This document shows, in pieces, positions 19,238 to 30,028 of a stretch of DNA of 64,000 nt (positions are counted from its first letter, which is position 1; every line of letters begins with the position of its first letter). The notes below the pieces were generated by a model. The model worked only from the letters and a program-made list of their open reading frames with translations, was not told the DNA's origin and did not search any database. Source of the stretch: Proteus appendicitidis (lineage in GTDB: Bacteria; Pseudomonadota; Gammaproteobacteria; Enterobacterales; Enterobacteriaceae); assembly GCF_030271835.1 (NCBI RefSeq), contig NZ_CP127389.1, forward strand, positions 558,001 to 622,000, read 5' to 3'. The position numbers were made by a program, and so were the translations under genes.

Positions 19238-19483
19238 GCCATCAGTTTTCCAACAATGAGCGAATAGCGAATAAAGAAAAAACCAATAAGACAGGGCTGA
19301 TAAAAAAACATATTGTCAAAAGGTTTTACTAATTAACCATATTTTGACTAGCCAAGCACGAAAAGTAAAATTAACCGTGCAATAAATTGCTAAATAGTGG
19401 TGATTTCTTTGTAACATGGCGAATGACCTGCCAAAATAGCGTAAAAATTCGTTTATGCAGACAGGCTTGAGGATGTTTTATTC

Positions 19484-20296
19484 ATGAACGCACAATCTGA
19501 CAATCTAATTGAAGTGCGCAATATGAACTTCACTCGCGGTAGCAGAAAGATCTTCTCTGAGATCAATCTTGTTGTGCCAAGAGGAAAAGTGACTGCGATT
19601 ATGGGCCCTTCAGGGATTGGTAAAACAACCTTGTTACGCCTAATGGGAGGACAAATCCTTCCAGATAGTGGTGAAATTTGGTTTGATGGCGACAATATTC
19701 CTGCGCTATCACGCTCTGCGTTGTATCAGGCAAGAAAGAAAATGAGTATGCTTTTTCAATCTGGCGCACTATTCACAGATATGAATGTGTTTGAAAATGT
19801 GGCATTTCCACTAAGAGAGCATACAAATTTACCTGAAGCCTTGATCCGTACAACGGTGATAATGAAACTTGAAGCCGTGGGATTACGTGGTGCGGCAAGT
19901 TTAATGCCTTCTGAATTATCAGGAGGAATGGCGAGAAGGGCGGCATTAGCAAGAGCGATTGCGCTTGATCCTGAGCTGATTATGTTTGATGAGCCTTTTG
20001 TTGGGCAAGATCCTATCACAATGGGTGTACTTGTTAAGTTAATTGATGAGTTAAATCATGCGCTTGGTGTAACTTGTGTTGTGGTTTCCCATGATGTACC
20101 TGAAGTGTTAAGTATCGCAGATTACGCCTATATTGTTGCGGAGCAGAAAGTGATTGCTCAAGGCAGCGCTCAAGAATTACAAGATAATCCAGATAGGCAA
20201 GTAAGACAGTTTTTAGATGGTATTGCTGATGGCCCTGTACCTTTCCGTTTTCCTGCGGGAGATTATCAGGACGACCTATTAGGACGAGGAAATTAG
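19484..20296 (+). CDS. mlaF: MlaF, ATPase of the Mla lipid transporter
   Basis: 270-aa ABC ATPase of MlaFEDB, which moves phospholipids between inner and outer membranes to preserve outer-membrane asymmetry. Motifs: Walker A GPSGIGKTT, signature LSGGMARRAALARAI, Walker B LIMFDEPFVGQD, and VVVSHD. It is the first gene of mlaFEDCB, 3 bases before mlaE. Confidence 0.96.
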   Translation: MNAQSDNLIEVRNMNFTRGSRKIFSEINLVVPRGKVTAIMGPSGIGKTTLLRLMGGQILPDSGEIWFDGDNIPALSRSALYQARKKMSMLFQSGALFTDMNVFENVAFPLREHTNLPEALIRTTVIMKLEAVGLRGAASLMPSELSGGMARRAALARAIALDPELIMFDEPFVGQDPITMGVLVKLIDELNHALGVTCVVVSHDVPEVLSIADYAYIVAEQKVIAQGSAQELQDNPDRQVRQFLDGIADGPVPFRFPAGDYQDDLLGRGN

Positions 20297-20299
20297 TAC

Positions 20300-21079
20300 G
20301 TGGTAAATTTATTATCTCGCATTGGCACTAGAGCATTAGCGATTTTTGCAACTTTCGGTAGAGCGGGCATTATGCTCTTTCGTGCATTAATCGGTAAGCC
20401 CGAATTTCGTAAACAGTGGCCTCTTTTACTGAAGCAATTGTATAACGTGGGTGTTCAATCTTTATTAATTATCATGGTGTCTGGTCTATTTATTGGCATG
20501 GTGTTGGGATTACAAGGCTATCTTGTTTTAACCACCTTTAGTGCTGAAGCTAGTCTTGGCATGATGGTCGCGCTCTCATTGTTGAGAGAATTAGGCCCAG
20601 TTGTTACAGCATTATTATTTGCCGGTCGCGCAGGCTCCGCCTTAACAGCTGAAATTGGCTTAATGAAAGCCACAGAACAAATTTCTAGTTTAGAAATGAT
20701 GGCAGTCGATCCTTTAAGACGTGTCGTTGCACCCCGCTTTTGGGCTGGTCTTATTAGTATGCCATTGCTTTCACTTATTTTTGTCGCCATCGGTATTTGG
20801 GGTGGTGCAATTGTGGGGGTGGATTGGAAAGGGATCGATGAAGGCTTTTTCTGGGCATCTATGCAAGGTGCCGTTGAATGGCGACTCGATTTAGTGAATT
20901 GCTTTATTAAAAGTGTCGTTTTTGCCATTACCGTCACTTGGATAGCGCTCTTTAACGGGTATGACGCAATCCCAACATCAGAAGGGATTAGCAGAGCAAC
21001 AACACGTACTGTTGTTCATTCATCGTTAGCCGTATTGGGTTTAGATTTTGTGCTAACAGCACTGATGTTTGGGAACTAA
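20300..21079 (+). CDS. mlaE: MlaE, permease of the Mla lipid transporter
   Basis: 259-aa integral membrane permease. The MlaE signature is plain ([27 protein letters not shown] in sequence), with about five hydrophobic segments. The start codon is GTG, 3 bases after the mlaF stop. Length is near E. coli (260 aa). Confidence 0.95.
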   Translation: MVNLLSRIGTRALAIFATFGRAGIMLFRALIGKPEFRKQWPLLLKQLYNVGVQSLLIIMVSGLFIGMVLGLQGYLVLTTFSAEASLGMMVALSLLRELGPVVTALLFAGRAGSALTAEIGLMKATEQISSLEMMAVDPLRRVVAPRFWAGLISMPLLSLIFVAIGIWGGAIVGVDWKGIDEGFFWASMQGAVEWRLDLVNCFIKSVVFAITVTWIALFNGYDAIPTSEGISRATTRTVVHSSLAVLGLDFVLTALMFGN

Positions 21080-21082
21080 GTC

Positions 21083-21619
21083 ATGCAAAGTAAAAAAATT
21101 GAAGTTTGGGTTGGTCTATTTGTTCTGATTGCGTTAGCTGCCGTGATTTTCTTATGCCTTAAAGTCGCTGATATTAAAGAAATGGGTAATCAACCAACTT
21201 ATCGTGTTTATGCCAGCTTTGGTAATATTGGTGGGTTAAAAGAGCGCTCTCCAGTTAAGATTGGTGGTGTGGTGATTGGTCGTGTTTCTTCTATCACCTT
21301 AAAAGAAGAAGATGAAGGGAACTATCGCCCTGAAGTCGCGCTCGATATTCTGAGCATTTATGACCATATTCCAGAAAGTAGCTCGCTGTCTATTCGCACA
21401 TCTGGTTTATTAGGTGAGCAGTTCCTTGCATTGAATTTAGGTTTTTATGATGAAGCATTAGATTCTACTCTGTTAAAAGACGGAGGACGGATCACAAATA
21501 CCAATTCAGCAATGGTGCTAGAAGATCTTATTGGTCAATTCCTTTATAAAACGGGTGATGGTGATGATTCAGCTAAATCTGAAACTAAACCAACAGAAGA
21601 ACACTCTGCATTACCTTAA
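21083..21619 (+). CDS. mlaD: MlaD, MCE-domain substrate-binding protein
   Basis: 178-aa bitopic protein with one N-terminal transmembrane segment (about residues 7-26) and a single MCE domain (residues about 38-115; YASFGNIGGLKERSPVKIGG) that forms the hexameric lipid channel on the periplasmic side. It starts 3 bases after mlaE. A 96-base gap with a stem-loop follows before mlaC. Confidence 0.95.
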   Translation: MQSKKIEVWVGLFVLIALAAVIFLCLKVADIKEMGNQPTYRVYASFGNIGGLKERSPVKIGGVVIGRVSSITLKEEDEGNYRPEVALDILSIYDHIPESSSLSIRTSGLLGEQFLALNLGFYDEALDSTLLKDGGRITNTNSAMVLEDLIGQFLYKTGDGDDSAKSETKPTEEHSALP

Positions 21620-21631
21620 TCATTAATTCCT

Positions 21632-21683
21632 ATACGATGCACTTATATATTTAGCTAGATTTAGCGTAATAAATGCATCGTAT
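21632..21683 (+). other. Stem-loop between mlaD and mlaC
   Basis: A perfect 10-bp inverted repeat (ATACGATGCA / TGCATCGTAT) spaced by 32 AT-rich bases fills most of the mlaD-mlaC gap, just upstream of the mlaC ribosome site (GAGGAG). It could be an RNA stability or processing element setting MlaC apart from the membrane subunits. Confidence 0.45.
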
Positions 21684-21715
21684 TATTGAAACCCTATTTG
21701 AGGAGAAGCGAACAT

Positions 21716-22345
21716 ATGTTTAAACGCTTATTGATGGTCGCACTATTAGTGATAACGCCTTTTGCCATGGCAGTAGATAAAACCAATCCTTACGCATTGA
21801 TGGAAGATGCGGCACAAAAGACCTTTAGTAAATTAAAAAATGAACAGCCTGAAATTCGTAAAAATCCTGAACTTTTACGTCAAATTGTTCAGCAAGAATT
21901 ACTGCCTTATGTGCATATTAAATATGCAGGTGCATTAGTGTTAGGGCCACATTATCGTAATGCAACACCTGCGCAACGTGATGCTTATTTCACTGCATTT
22001 GAAGCATATCTTGCCCAAGTTTATGGTCAAGCATTAGCAATGTATGAAGGCCAAGAGTACCGTATAGAGCCTGCAAAACCTTTCGCAGATAAATCAACGC
22101 TAACTATTCGTGTCACCATTATCGATACAAATGGTCGTCCGCCAGTTCGTCTTGATTTCCAATGGCGTAAAAACAGTAAAACAGGCGAATGGCAAGCTTA
22201 TGATATGATTGCTGAAGGTGTCAGCATGATCACAACTAAACAGAATGAGTGGTCAGATATTTTAAATTCTAAAGGTGTTGATGGTTTAACAAAACAGTTA
22301 GAAATCAGTGCAAAAACACCAATCACACTGGATGAGAAAAAATAA
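21716..22345 (+). CDS. mlaC: MlaC, periplasmic phospholipid shuttle
   Basis: 209-aa periplasmic protein carrying phospholipid between MlaA-OmpC/F and MlaFEDB. The signal peptide is [19 protein letters not shown] (cleavage after about residue 19). A frame starting at 21686 adds ten non-signal residues; the ATG at 21716 follows a strong GAGGAG site and matches the family. Length is near E. coli (211 aa). Confidence 0.95.
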   Translation: MFKRLLMVALLVITPFAMAVDKTNPYALMEDAAQKTFSKLKNEQPEIRKNPELLRQIVQQELLPYVHIKYAGALVLGPHYRNATPAQRDAYFTAFEAYLAQVYGQALAMYEGQEYRIEPAKPFADKSTLTIRVTIIDTNGRPPVRLDFQWRKNSKTGEWQAYDMIAEGVSMITTKQNEWSDILNSKGVDGLTKQLEISAKTPITLDEKK

Positions 22346-22346
22346 C

Positions 22347-22640
22347 ATGTCAGTTTCGTTAAATTGGGAAAAAAAGGATGGTGTCCTTTATTTCCAAGGA
22401 ACGCTAGATCGTGAAACGTTATTGCCTGCTTGGCAGCAACGTAAGGCATTATTAGCTGACATTAATATCATTGATATTTCTGCCTTAGGACATATCGATT
22501 CAACAGGATTGGCACTTTTTGTTCACTTAAAAGCAGAAATGGAAGAGCAAAATCGTCAATTTATTATTCAAGGTGTCAGTGAGCGTTTTCAAACCTTAAT
22601 TACACTCTATGATCTTGATGAAATTATGAATATTGCCTAA
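22347..22640 (+). CDS. mlaB: MlaB, STAS-domain subunit of the Mla transporter
   Basis: 97-aa cytoplasmic STAS protein that stabilises MlaF. The STAS motif is IIDISALGHIDSTGLALFVHL. A longer frame begins at 22308, but family members start about here (MSVSLNWEKK); the ATG lies 1 base after the mlaC stop, so coupling is likely. Confidence 0.92.
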   Translation: MSVSLNWEKKDGVLYFQGTLDRETLLPAWQQRKALLADINIIDISALGHIDSTGLALFVHLKAEMEEQNRQFIIQGVSERFQTLITLYDLDEIMNIA

Positions 22641-22663
22641 TACAGATTTTGAGTAAAGGTATG

Positions 22664-22706
22664 AAAAAGCCCCCTTCATGATACTTTTATCATTAAGGGG
22701 GTTTTT
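22664..22706 (+). terminator. Terminator of mlaFEDCB
   Basis: AAAAAGCCCCCTT pairs with AAGGGGGTTTTT across an 18-base loop, 23 bases after the mlaB stop. It has G-C rich pairing and a T run, so ibaG-murA probably have their own promoter in the 75 bases that follow. Confidence 0.85.
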
Positions 22707-22780
22707 GATGGTTTAAGAGTAGAGCGGATTCCATTAGGATAGACGACTGATTATTATTTTAACGTTGAGATTGAGCAATT

Positions 22781-23035
22781 ATGGATACAAATGAAATCAA
22801 ACAAGTATTAATGGACAGCCTGTCTTTAGATGAAGTCATCGTCAATGGTGATGGTAGTCATTTTCAAGTTGTTGTTGTTGGCGCAATGTTTGAGGGAATG
22901 AGCAGAGTAAAGCAACAACAAACCATTTATGCCCCTTTGATGGAATATATTGCAGATAACCGTATTCACGCTTTGTCTATTAAAGCCTACACACCTGAAG
23001 AGTGGAAGAGAGATCGAAAACTTAACGGGCTTTGA
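22781..23035 (+). CDS. ibaG: IbaG, BolA-family protein
   Basis: 84-aa BolA-like protein (formerly YrbA) that in E. coli binds Fe-S clusters with the glutaredoxin GrxD and affects acid resistance. The BolA C-terminal motif is present ([14 protein letters not shown]). It lies 47 bases before murA, the usual arrangement. Confidence 0.93.
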   Translation: MDTNEIKQVLMDSLSLDEVIVNGDGSHFQVVVVGAMFEGMSRVKQQQTIYAPLMEYIADNRIHALSIKAYTPEEWKRDRKLNGL

Positions 23036-23043
23036 TTCAGTAG

Positions 23044-24345
<1,302 letters not shown>

Positions 24346-24367
24346 TTTATTTTAGTTATCCTTTTTT

Positions 24368-24403
24368 AGCTATTTAAAACCATTTTCAGCTATTTAAAAC
24401 CAT
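24368..24403. repeat. 16-bp direct repeat after murA
   Basis: AGCTATTTAAAACCAT occurs twice (24368-24383 and 24388-24403), 20 bases apart. The second copy contributes the left arm of the murA terminator; the first could offer the right arm an alternative partner. Confidence 0.6.
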
Positions 24404-24430
24404 AGTGCATTGTTGTGCTATGGTTTTTTT
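24396..24430 (+). terminator. Terminator of murA
   Basis: AAAACCATAG pairs with CTATGGTTTT across a 12-base loop, followed by further Ts. It lies 50 bases after the murA stop. Confidence 0.85.
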
Positions 24431-24575
24431 CATAATATAAATCACTAATAGCTAAATAAAATTTACAAATTTACTTGCTTTTTATGTGATCGACTTATCA
24501 GAAAATCGTGCATCTCATCTGAACCTATTTTATTATTGATTCTCATTTACACTTTTTAAATAGGCAAGGACAAAA

Positions 24576-25193
24576 ATGAACCTCTTCGAGCAAACTCCTA
24601 AGTCACGGAGACGTTATGGTCTGGCAGCATTTATTGGTTTAATCGCAGGTATTGTTTCTTCATTTGTTAAATGGGGGGCTGAAGTTCCTTTACCTCCAAG
24701 AAGCCCAACGGATATGTTTAGTGGTGCTTGTGGCCCTGAATTTATGCTAAGAGCAACGGAATTGGTTGATTGTTCGCGTAATTTTTTAAATCCTCCTTAT
24801 ATTTTCTTACGTGATTGGCTAGGTATTGCTGATCCTAATGCGGTTGTTTATAGCTTTGCTGGTCATGTTTTTAACTGGGTAGGCGTGACTCATATTCTAT
24901 TTTCGATCGTTTTCGCCGTAGGGTATTGTATTGTTGCTGAACGTTTCCCAAAAATTAAATTATGGCAAGGGTTATTGGCGGGAGCCTTAGCGCAATTATT
25001 TGTACATATGATTTCATTCCCATTAATGGGATTAACACCACCGTTGTTCGATCTTCCTTGGTATGAAAATGTTTCTGAAATATTTGGTCATTTAATTTGG
25101 TTCTGGTCTATTGAGATTATTCGTCGTGATCTACGTAACCGAATTACACATGAACCTGATCCTGAAGTACCATTAGATCAACCATTTAGATAA
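24576..25193 (+). CDS. yagU: YagU family inner-membrane protein
   Basis: 205-aa membrane protein very like E. coli YagU, a DUF1440 protein linked to acid resistance. The match runs along the whole length ([20 protein letters not shown] near the start; [34 protein letters not shown] near the end). About four hydrophobic segments are visible. It stands alone between murA and a DUF2157 gene, each with its own terminator. Molecular function is not established. Confidence 0.9.
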   Translation: MNLFEQTPKSRRRYGLAAFIGLIAGIVSSFVKWGAEVPLPPRSPTDMFSGACGPEFMLRATELVDCSRNFLNPPYIFLRDWLGIADPNAVVYSFAGHVFNWVGVTHILFSIVFAVGYCIVAERFPKIKLWQGLLAGALAQLFVHMISFPLMGLTPPLFDLPWYENVSEIFGHLIWFWSIEIIRRDLRNRITHEPDPEVPLDQPFR

Positions 25194-25222
25194 ATAAAAA
25201 ATAAATAAAAAATAAATAAAAA
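25190..25222. repeat. Three perfect 11-bp tandem repeats at the end of yagU
   Basis: ATAAATAAAAA is repeated exactly three times, beginning with the yagU stop codon and running into the left arm of its terminator. Slipped-strand expansion is the likely origin; no coding effect is expected. Confidence 0.85.
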
Positions 25223-25245
25223 GCCAGCGGTAAGCTGGCTTTTTA
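25218..25245 (+). terminator. Terminator of yagU
   Basis: AAAAAGCCAGC pairs with GCTGGCTTTTT across a 5-base loop, ending in a T run 25 bases after the stop. Confidence 0.88.
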
Positions 25246-25385
25246 TGGTAATGAAGTACATTTGGTTAAATTTTATTCTCTGCATTATAATAAATTCACT
25301 AAAGCCTTTATTATTGCGCGTTTCTGTTGTTTAAAATGTAAGATATATCGATGATAAGCATATAATTGTAAAAGGAAAAGACGAT

Positions 25386-26447
25386 ATGCAGGTAACAAGG
25401 AAACAAGAGCGCCTCGTTCGCCAAGCATTGGATGAATGGCAACAATCTGGCGCAATCTCGACACAAGAATATCAACAATTAGGAAGTACGTTACATCGTA
25501 TTCCTTTTGATTGGAAAAGATTAAGTCGCTATGCATTTTGGATAGCGATGGTCTGTTTGATTATTGCTGCTGGAAGTATTTTTAGTGACAGTGCATTAGT
25601 CTATTATTTAATTGAGATTTTTAGTGTTTCTGAAATTATGCGAGTTATCTCTCCTGCACTTATTGCTTCAGCGCTCTATTTTTGGGGATTTAAACGACAA
25701 CGAAAAGAAACACAGTGGCATTACAGTACGGAGTTTATTCTCTTTTTAGGTGTGATGTTTACGGCTATTTTCCTTTGGCAACTGGGAGAATTACTGGATA
25801 CAGGAAGTGGCCATATTGCTCCTCTCTTTTTAATTGGCTGTGTTATTTATGGTGCAATTGGATTTATCAGTCGCTCCTCGTTGGTGTGGTTATTCTTCTT
25901 ATTGATGTTAGGAAATTGGTTTGGTGCTGAAACTGGCTATATGTCAGGATGGGGCGCTTATTGGTTAGGGATGAACTATCCTATCCGCTTTGTCTTCTTT
26001 GGCGCAGTATTATTAGCAGGCTGTTATTTCCTACAAAATATATTGGCACGCCGTCGTTTATTTACCATGACAAAAATAATGGGGCTGACTTATCTGTTTA
26101 TTGCGCTATGGATAATGTCTATTTTCGGTAATTACGATCCAGATACGTGGTATCGCACTTCAAGTGTGAATTTGTTGCCTTGGGCGCTATTATTTGGTGT
26201 TGTCGCTGTTATTTGTATTTATATTAGCCTTAAAACAGATGATGGTATGTTAAGAGGATTTGGTTTGACCTTCCTTGGCATTAACCTTTATACCCGATTC
26301 TTTGAATATTTCTGGGATAGCTTACACAGTGCAATTTTCTTCTTTATTTTGGCAATTTCTCTGATTTTAATTGGACGAAAAGCCGAAAAAATTTGGCATG
26401 CTGTTGAAAATAACACCATCGCCAATAAAGAGAGTAAGCGCGAATAG
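25386..26447 (+). CDS. DUF2157 domain membrane protein
   Basis: 353-aa polytopic membrane protein. The cytoplasmic N-terminus (residues 1-45, including LVRQALDEWQQSGAISTQEY) carries the pattern of the DUF2157 family, followed by about ten hydrophobic segments and a short basic tail. It has a ribosome site (aaagga) and is a single gene convergent with degS. No function is known for the family, and none is suggested by its neighbours. Confidence 0.8.
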   Translation: MQVTRKQERLVRQALDEWQQSGAISTQEYQQLGSTLHRIPFDWKRLSRYAFWIAMVCLIIAAGSIFSDSALVYYLIEIFSVSEIMRVISPALIASALYFWGFKRQRKETQWHYSTEFILFLGVMFTAIFLWQLGELLDTGSGHIAPLFLIGCVIYGAIGFISRSSLVWLFFLLMLGNWFGAETGYMSGWGAYWLGMNYPIRFVFFGAVLLAGCYFLQNILARRRLFTMTKIMGLTYLFIALWIMSIFGNYDPDTWYRTSSVNLLPWALLFGVVAVICIYISLKTDDGMLRGFGLTFLGINLYTRFFEYFWDSLHSAIFFFILAISLILIGRKAEKIWHAVENNTIANKESKRE

Positions 26448-26493
26448 TATAAAGAATAGTGAAATATATTTATTAGTAAAAAGCACCATAAAC

Positions 26494-26514
26494 CCTCGCC
26501 CAATGCGGGCGAGG
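26494..26514 (-). terminator. Stem-loop between the DUF2157 gene and degS
   Basis: CCTCGCCC pairs with GGGCGAGG across a 5-base loop. On the minus strand it is followed by GTTTAT, so it probably terminates degS, whose stop is 7 bases away; it may also act on the convergent gene. Confidence 0.5.
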
Positions 26515-26520
26515 AGGATA

Positions 26521-27591
26521 TTAAGATTCTGGTTGATATTCCGAAATGGTAACATCGACATTAATTTCATTGCCATCACGCAATAATGTCACGGGTAATA
26601 CCGTACCGGGGCGTGTTTCGGCAATATAATCCATCATTTCCATTGCAGAAGTCGCGGGTGCATGATTAATGCTAAGAATGATATCACCCGTTTTTATTCC
26701 CGCTTTATCTGCTGGGCTATTTGGTGTGATACGGAAAATCCGCAACCCTTGAATTTGTTTGATATCGGTATTTGATGAACGAATTTTAGGTAATTCTTTT
26801 GCTGTAATACCAATAAAACCACGAATAACACGACCATCACGAATAAGCTTATTCATAATTTTTACCGCAAGTTCAGTCGGAATGGCAAAGCCTAATCCTT
26901 CTGCCGTAGGGCGATATCCATTATAAGTACCTGAATCAAACGTCATGGTATTAATACCCACAAGCTCACCTTCAGTATTAATTAATGCGCCACCCGAGTT
27001 GCCTTCATTAATTGAGGCATCTGTTTGTAGGAAATTTTGATAACGGGTAGGGCTTAATCCAACTCGACCCGTAGCACTGATGATCCCTTGTGTAATAGTC
27101 TGCCCAATATTAAATGGGTTACCAATAGCCAGTACAACATCACCAACATGAGAAATTCGTTTACTATTAATGGGGATCGTTGGGAGTTTATCGGCATCAA
27201 TTTTTAATACCGCAAGATCGGTTAAAGGATCAGAGCCAATAAGCAAACCTTCATAAAGGTCACCATTTTGGAGCGCGATAAGGATCTGATCAGCATTGTT
27301 GATAACATGTTGATTTGTCAGAATATAACCACGACCATCCATAATAACACCCGCACCTAAAGATGTTAGCTCTCGGCCTTCTTGAGAAAAACTCCCCATT
27401 GTACTGCTATAAACATTAACAACGGCAGGGGCTGCTCGTCGTACCGCCGTGTTATAGCTAAAAGGTGCATTGAGAAAATCGCCATTCAATAGGCGTTCAA
27501 TAAAAATAGGGCGAATTGAAGGAACTGCAATCAAAAGAATTGCTGCGGTGAGAAGACCAATTAGAGTTGATCGCAGTAACTTAGTTAACAT
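26521..27591 (-). CDS. degS: DegS, site-1 protease of the sigma-E response
   Basis: 356-aa inner-membrane serine protease that senses misfolded porins through its PDZ domain and cleaves RseA. An N-terminal anchor (about residues 5-25) precedes the trypsin-like domain with catalytic H95 (TNQHVI), D125 (LTDLAVLKI) and S199 (NEGNSGGAL). One PDZ domain follows (about 255-345). Length is close to E. coli (355 aa). It lies downstream of degQ in the same orientation, with a terminator between. Confidence 0.96.
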   Translation of the reverse strand: MLTKLLRSTLIGLLTAAILLIAVPSIRPIFIERLLNGDFLNAPFSYNTAVRRAAPAVVNVYSSTMGSFSQEGRELTSLGAGVIMDGRGYILTNQHVINNADQILIALQNGDLYEGLLIGSDPLTDLAVLKIDADKLPTIPINSKRISHVGDVVLAIGNPFNIGQTITQGIISATGRVGLSPTRYQNFLQTDASINEGNSGGALINTEGELVGINTMTFDSGTYNGYRPTAEGLGFAIPTELAVKIMNKLIRDGRVIRGFIGITAKELPKIRSSNTDIKQIQGLRIFRITPNSPADKAGIKTGDIILSINHAPATSAMEMMDYIAETRPGTVLPVTLLRDGNEINVDVTISEYQPES

Positions 27592-27723
27592 AAAAATCCT
27601 GTATTTATGTCTGACTGTGAAATTATTCGCGTAGGAGCGATGAGAATAGCATAGTTTAACTTATGAAAGCATCGCTCAGCGCATAAAATCCCCATTTAAG
27701 TCAATGATGCTTATCCAAAATAG

Positions 27724-27759
27724 GTATAAAAAAAGCCCTATAATGGAAATTATAGGGCT
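27724..27759 (-). terminator. Terminator of degQ
   Basis: On the minus strand, AGCCCTATAAT pairs with ATTATAGGGCT across a 4-base loop, followed by TTTTTTTAT, 39 bases after the degQ stop. It implies a separate degS promoter in the 132 bases before degS. Confidence 0.9.
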
Positions 27760-27798
27760 AAAGAAATCAATAAATTAGATAGGTGAAAAGCTTACTTC

Positions 27799-29190
27799 TT
27801 AGCGCGGTGTATTACGTAACAACAGGTAAATTTCTTCATTACCACGTTGAATATTTAATGCAAGAACAGGCGGTTTAGCATCAATTGCTTTGCGTAAATC
27901 GCCTAGTGATGTAATTGGCGTATTATTAATACCAATAATAAGGTCGCCCTTCTGTAAACCGGATACCGCTGCTGCAGAATCTTTCTCTACAGAATCAACA
28001 GCAACCGCTTTAACTTGTTTGTTTAAGTAGTTACTTAATGTGGCACCTTGTAGTGCAGGAGAGAAGTTATCTGCGCGTGTTGCATCTGCTGATTGTTTCT
28101 CTAATGTCACTTTAACATCCATTGGTTTACCTTGACGGATTAAGCCAATCAGAATTTCTTTACCCGGTGGTGTCGTACCCACTTTAGCTCTTAATTCAGC
28201 AAAACTATTGATACGCTTACCATCAACTGAAATTAAAACGTCACCCGGTTTAATGCCTGCTTTTGCTGCGGATGAATCTGGCATTACTTCGCTAACAAAA
28301 GCACCGCGTTGTGCATCAATATTAAAGGATTTCGCCAGATCAGAATTCATTTCTGTACCACGAATACCTAAGATGCCACGTTTAACTTCACCATGAGAAA
28401 TCAGTTGTTGGCTAAGATCACGCGCCATATTACTTGGAATGGCGAAGCCGATACCGATGTTGCCACCACCCGGAGCTAAAATAGCGGTGTTAATTCCGAT
28501 TAACTCACCATTTAAGTTAACGAGCGCGCCACCAGAGTTACCGCGGTTGATTGAAGCATCTGTCTGGATAAAGTTCTCTAAACCTTCAAGATTTAAACCG
28601 CTACGACCTAATGCTGAAATAATACCGGAGGTTGCTGTTTGACCTAAACCGAACGGGTTACCGACTGCAACTGCAAAGTCACCAACGCGTAATTGGTCAG
28701 AGTCTGCCATTTTAATTGCGGTTAAATTAGTTGGTTTTTCAATTTGCAGTAATGCGATATCTGTTTGTGGATCACTACCAATTAATTTTGCACTAAATTC
28801 ACGACCATCATTAATTTGCAGTTGAATTTTATCTGCACCATCAACAACGTGGTTGTTTGTTAATACGTAGCCTTTTTGTGCATCAATGATGACACCAGAG
28901 CCTAAGCCTTCAAAAGGGCGAATACTTTGTTGTTGTGATGGGAAGTTTGGACCAAAGAAGAATTTAAACTCTTCAGGTACTTGCTGGCTTTGTACTCGTG
29001 TCCCTGAAACGTGTACACTGACAACCGCAGGTAACACTTTTTCTAACATAGGTGCAAGGCTTGGTAGCTGTTCGCCTGATGGCATAACTGCAGGTAGCGC
29101 AGCCATACTGGTTGCTGGAATAGTAGAGAGTGAAAGCCCGACACTCATTGCTAATGCACTAAGTAATAATTTTCTTTTTTTAGTCAACAT
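27799..29190 (-). CDS. degQ: DegQ, periplasmic HtrA-family protease/chaperone
   Basis: 463-aa periplasmic serine protease with chaperone activity. A signal peptide ends near A30 (PATSMA-ALP). The catalytic triad is H114 (TNNHVV), D144 (QTDIALLQ) and S219 (NRGNSGGAL). Two PDZ domains follow (about 265-355 and 370-460). The position next to degS supports DegQ rather than DegP. Length is nearer DegQ (455 aa) than DegP (474 aa). Confidence 0.93.
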   Translation of the reverse strand: MLTKKRKLLLSALAMSVGLSLSTIPATSMAALPAVMPSGEQLPSLAPMLEKVLPAVVSVHVSGTRVQSQQVPEEFKFFFGPNFPSQQQSIRPFEGLGSGVIIDAQKGYVLTNNHVVDGADKIQLQINDGREFSAKLIGSDPQTDIALLQIEKPTNLTAIKMADSDQLRVGDFAVAVGNPFGLGQTATSGIISALGRSGLNLEGLENFIQTDASINRGNSGGALVNLNGELIGINTAILAPGGGNIGIGFAIPSNMARDLSQQLISHGEVKRGILGIRGTEMNSDLAKSFNIDAQRGAFVSEVMPDSSAAKAGIKPGDVLISVDGKRINSFAELRAKVGTTPPGKEILIGLIRQGKPMDVKVTLEKQSADATRADNFSPALQGATLSNYLNKQVKAVAVDSVEKDSAAAVSGLQKGDLIIGINNTPITSLGDLRKAIDAKPPVLALNIQRGNEEIYLLLRNTPR

Positions 29191-29387
29191 GAATTAGAGT
29201 CTCTTGATACAGTTATCAAAATAAAAGTTATTGCTCAAAATGAGCGGATGTCACTAAGACCTGTACTGACAAAGGAAAGTTCATTAAGACATGATGCGCT
29301 TCGCTTCCTTTTACACGGATTTACAAGACAAAAGCTATCTTTAAAACCATAGCAAATAATTGTCATTTTATGATGTTTATTAGAAAG

Positions 29388-29416
29388 AAAAACGCCACAA
29401 AAAATGTGGCGTTTTT
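29388..29416. terminator. Bidirectional terminator below zapG
   Basis: AAAAACGCCACA pairs perfectly with TGTGGCGTTTTT across aaaaa. A/T tracts flank both sides. It ends 5 bases from the zapG stop and serves zapG on the minus strand. Confidence 0.85.
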
Positions 29417-29420
29417 AATA

Positions 29421-29825
29421 TTAACTGTCTTTTTTATCTGTGGGTCTGAACAATCCAGATGCTCCTTCGGAGTAATCACGAGGTGGCATTTTTATTGGCG
29501 ATTGATCATTCGCTGCTTCTGATTCACTTAATCGGTAATTAAATGGATTTTCTTGAGCAGGCATATCAGGCATAAGCTCATTAGAGCTTTTTGCCATATG
29601 TTGATAAAGCTGACGGTAATCTCTCGCCATGTTATCTAATAGTTCAGCACTTCTAGCAAAGTGGCTGACAAGTTCATTGCGATAAGTATCCAGTTCTTCT
29701 TTTTTCGTGTCTAACTCTGCTTTGATAGCATCTTGTTGGCGAAGGGTGCTGTTACCGTAACGCATTGCAAGTGCGCCGATAATAAGACCAACAACTAATC
29801 CAATCAGTGCATAAACCCAAACCAT
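29421..29825 (-). CDS. zapG: ZapG (YhcB), cell-division/envelope protein
   Basis: 134-aa DUF1043 protein, inner-membrane anchored (residues 2-19, VWVYALIGLVVGLIIGAL) with a coiled-coil cytoplasmic part (about 25-85). E. coli YhcB/ZapG links cell division with peptidoglycan and LPS synthesis. It has a good AAGGAG ribosome site and is divergent from zapE, the conserved arrangement. Confidence 0.93.
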   Translation of the reverse strand: MVWVYALIGLVVGLIIGALAMRYGNSTLRQQDAIKAELDTKKEELDTYRNELVSHFARSAELLDNMARDYRQLYQHMAKSSNELMPDMPAQENPFNYRLSESEAANDQSPIKMPPRDYSEGASGLFRPTDKKDS

Positions 29826-30028
29826 GGCAACTCCTTTTCATCTAATAGTGAGGAAGATGGATCCTTCTAACATCATAACCGCTAAAAGGCATGGGTGGAA
29901 TAATATCCTTAAGCTTAATATAAAATTCGTGTGTTACGTTGATGTTAAAACAATTCTTAATGCTTATAATAGAGCCATTCGACAGATACAAATCAGTATG
30001 TCAGAAAATTAAGAATAAGAGGGCATTC

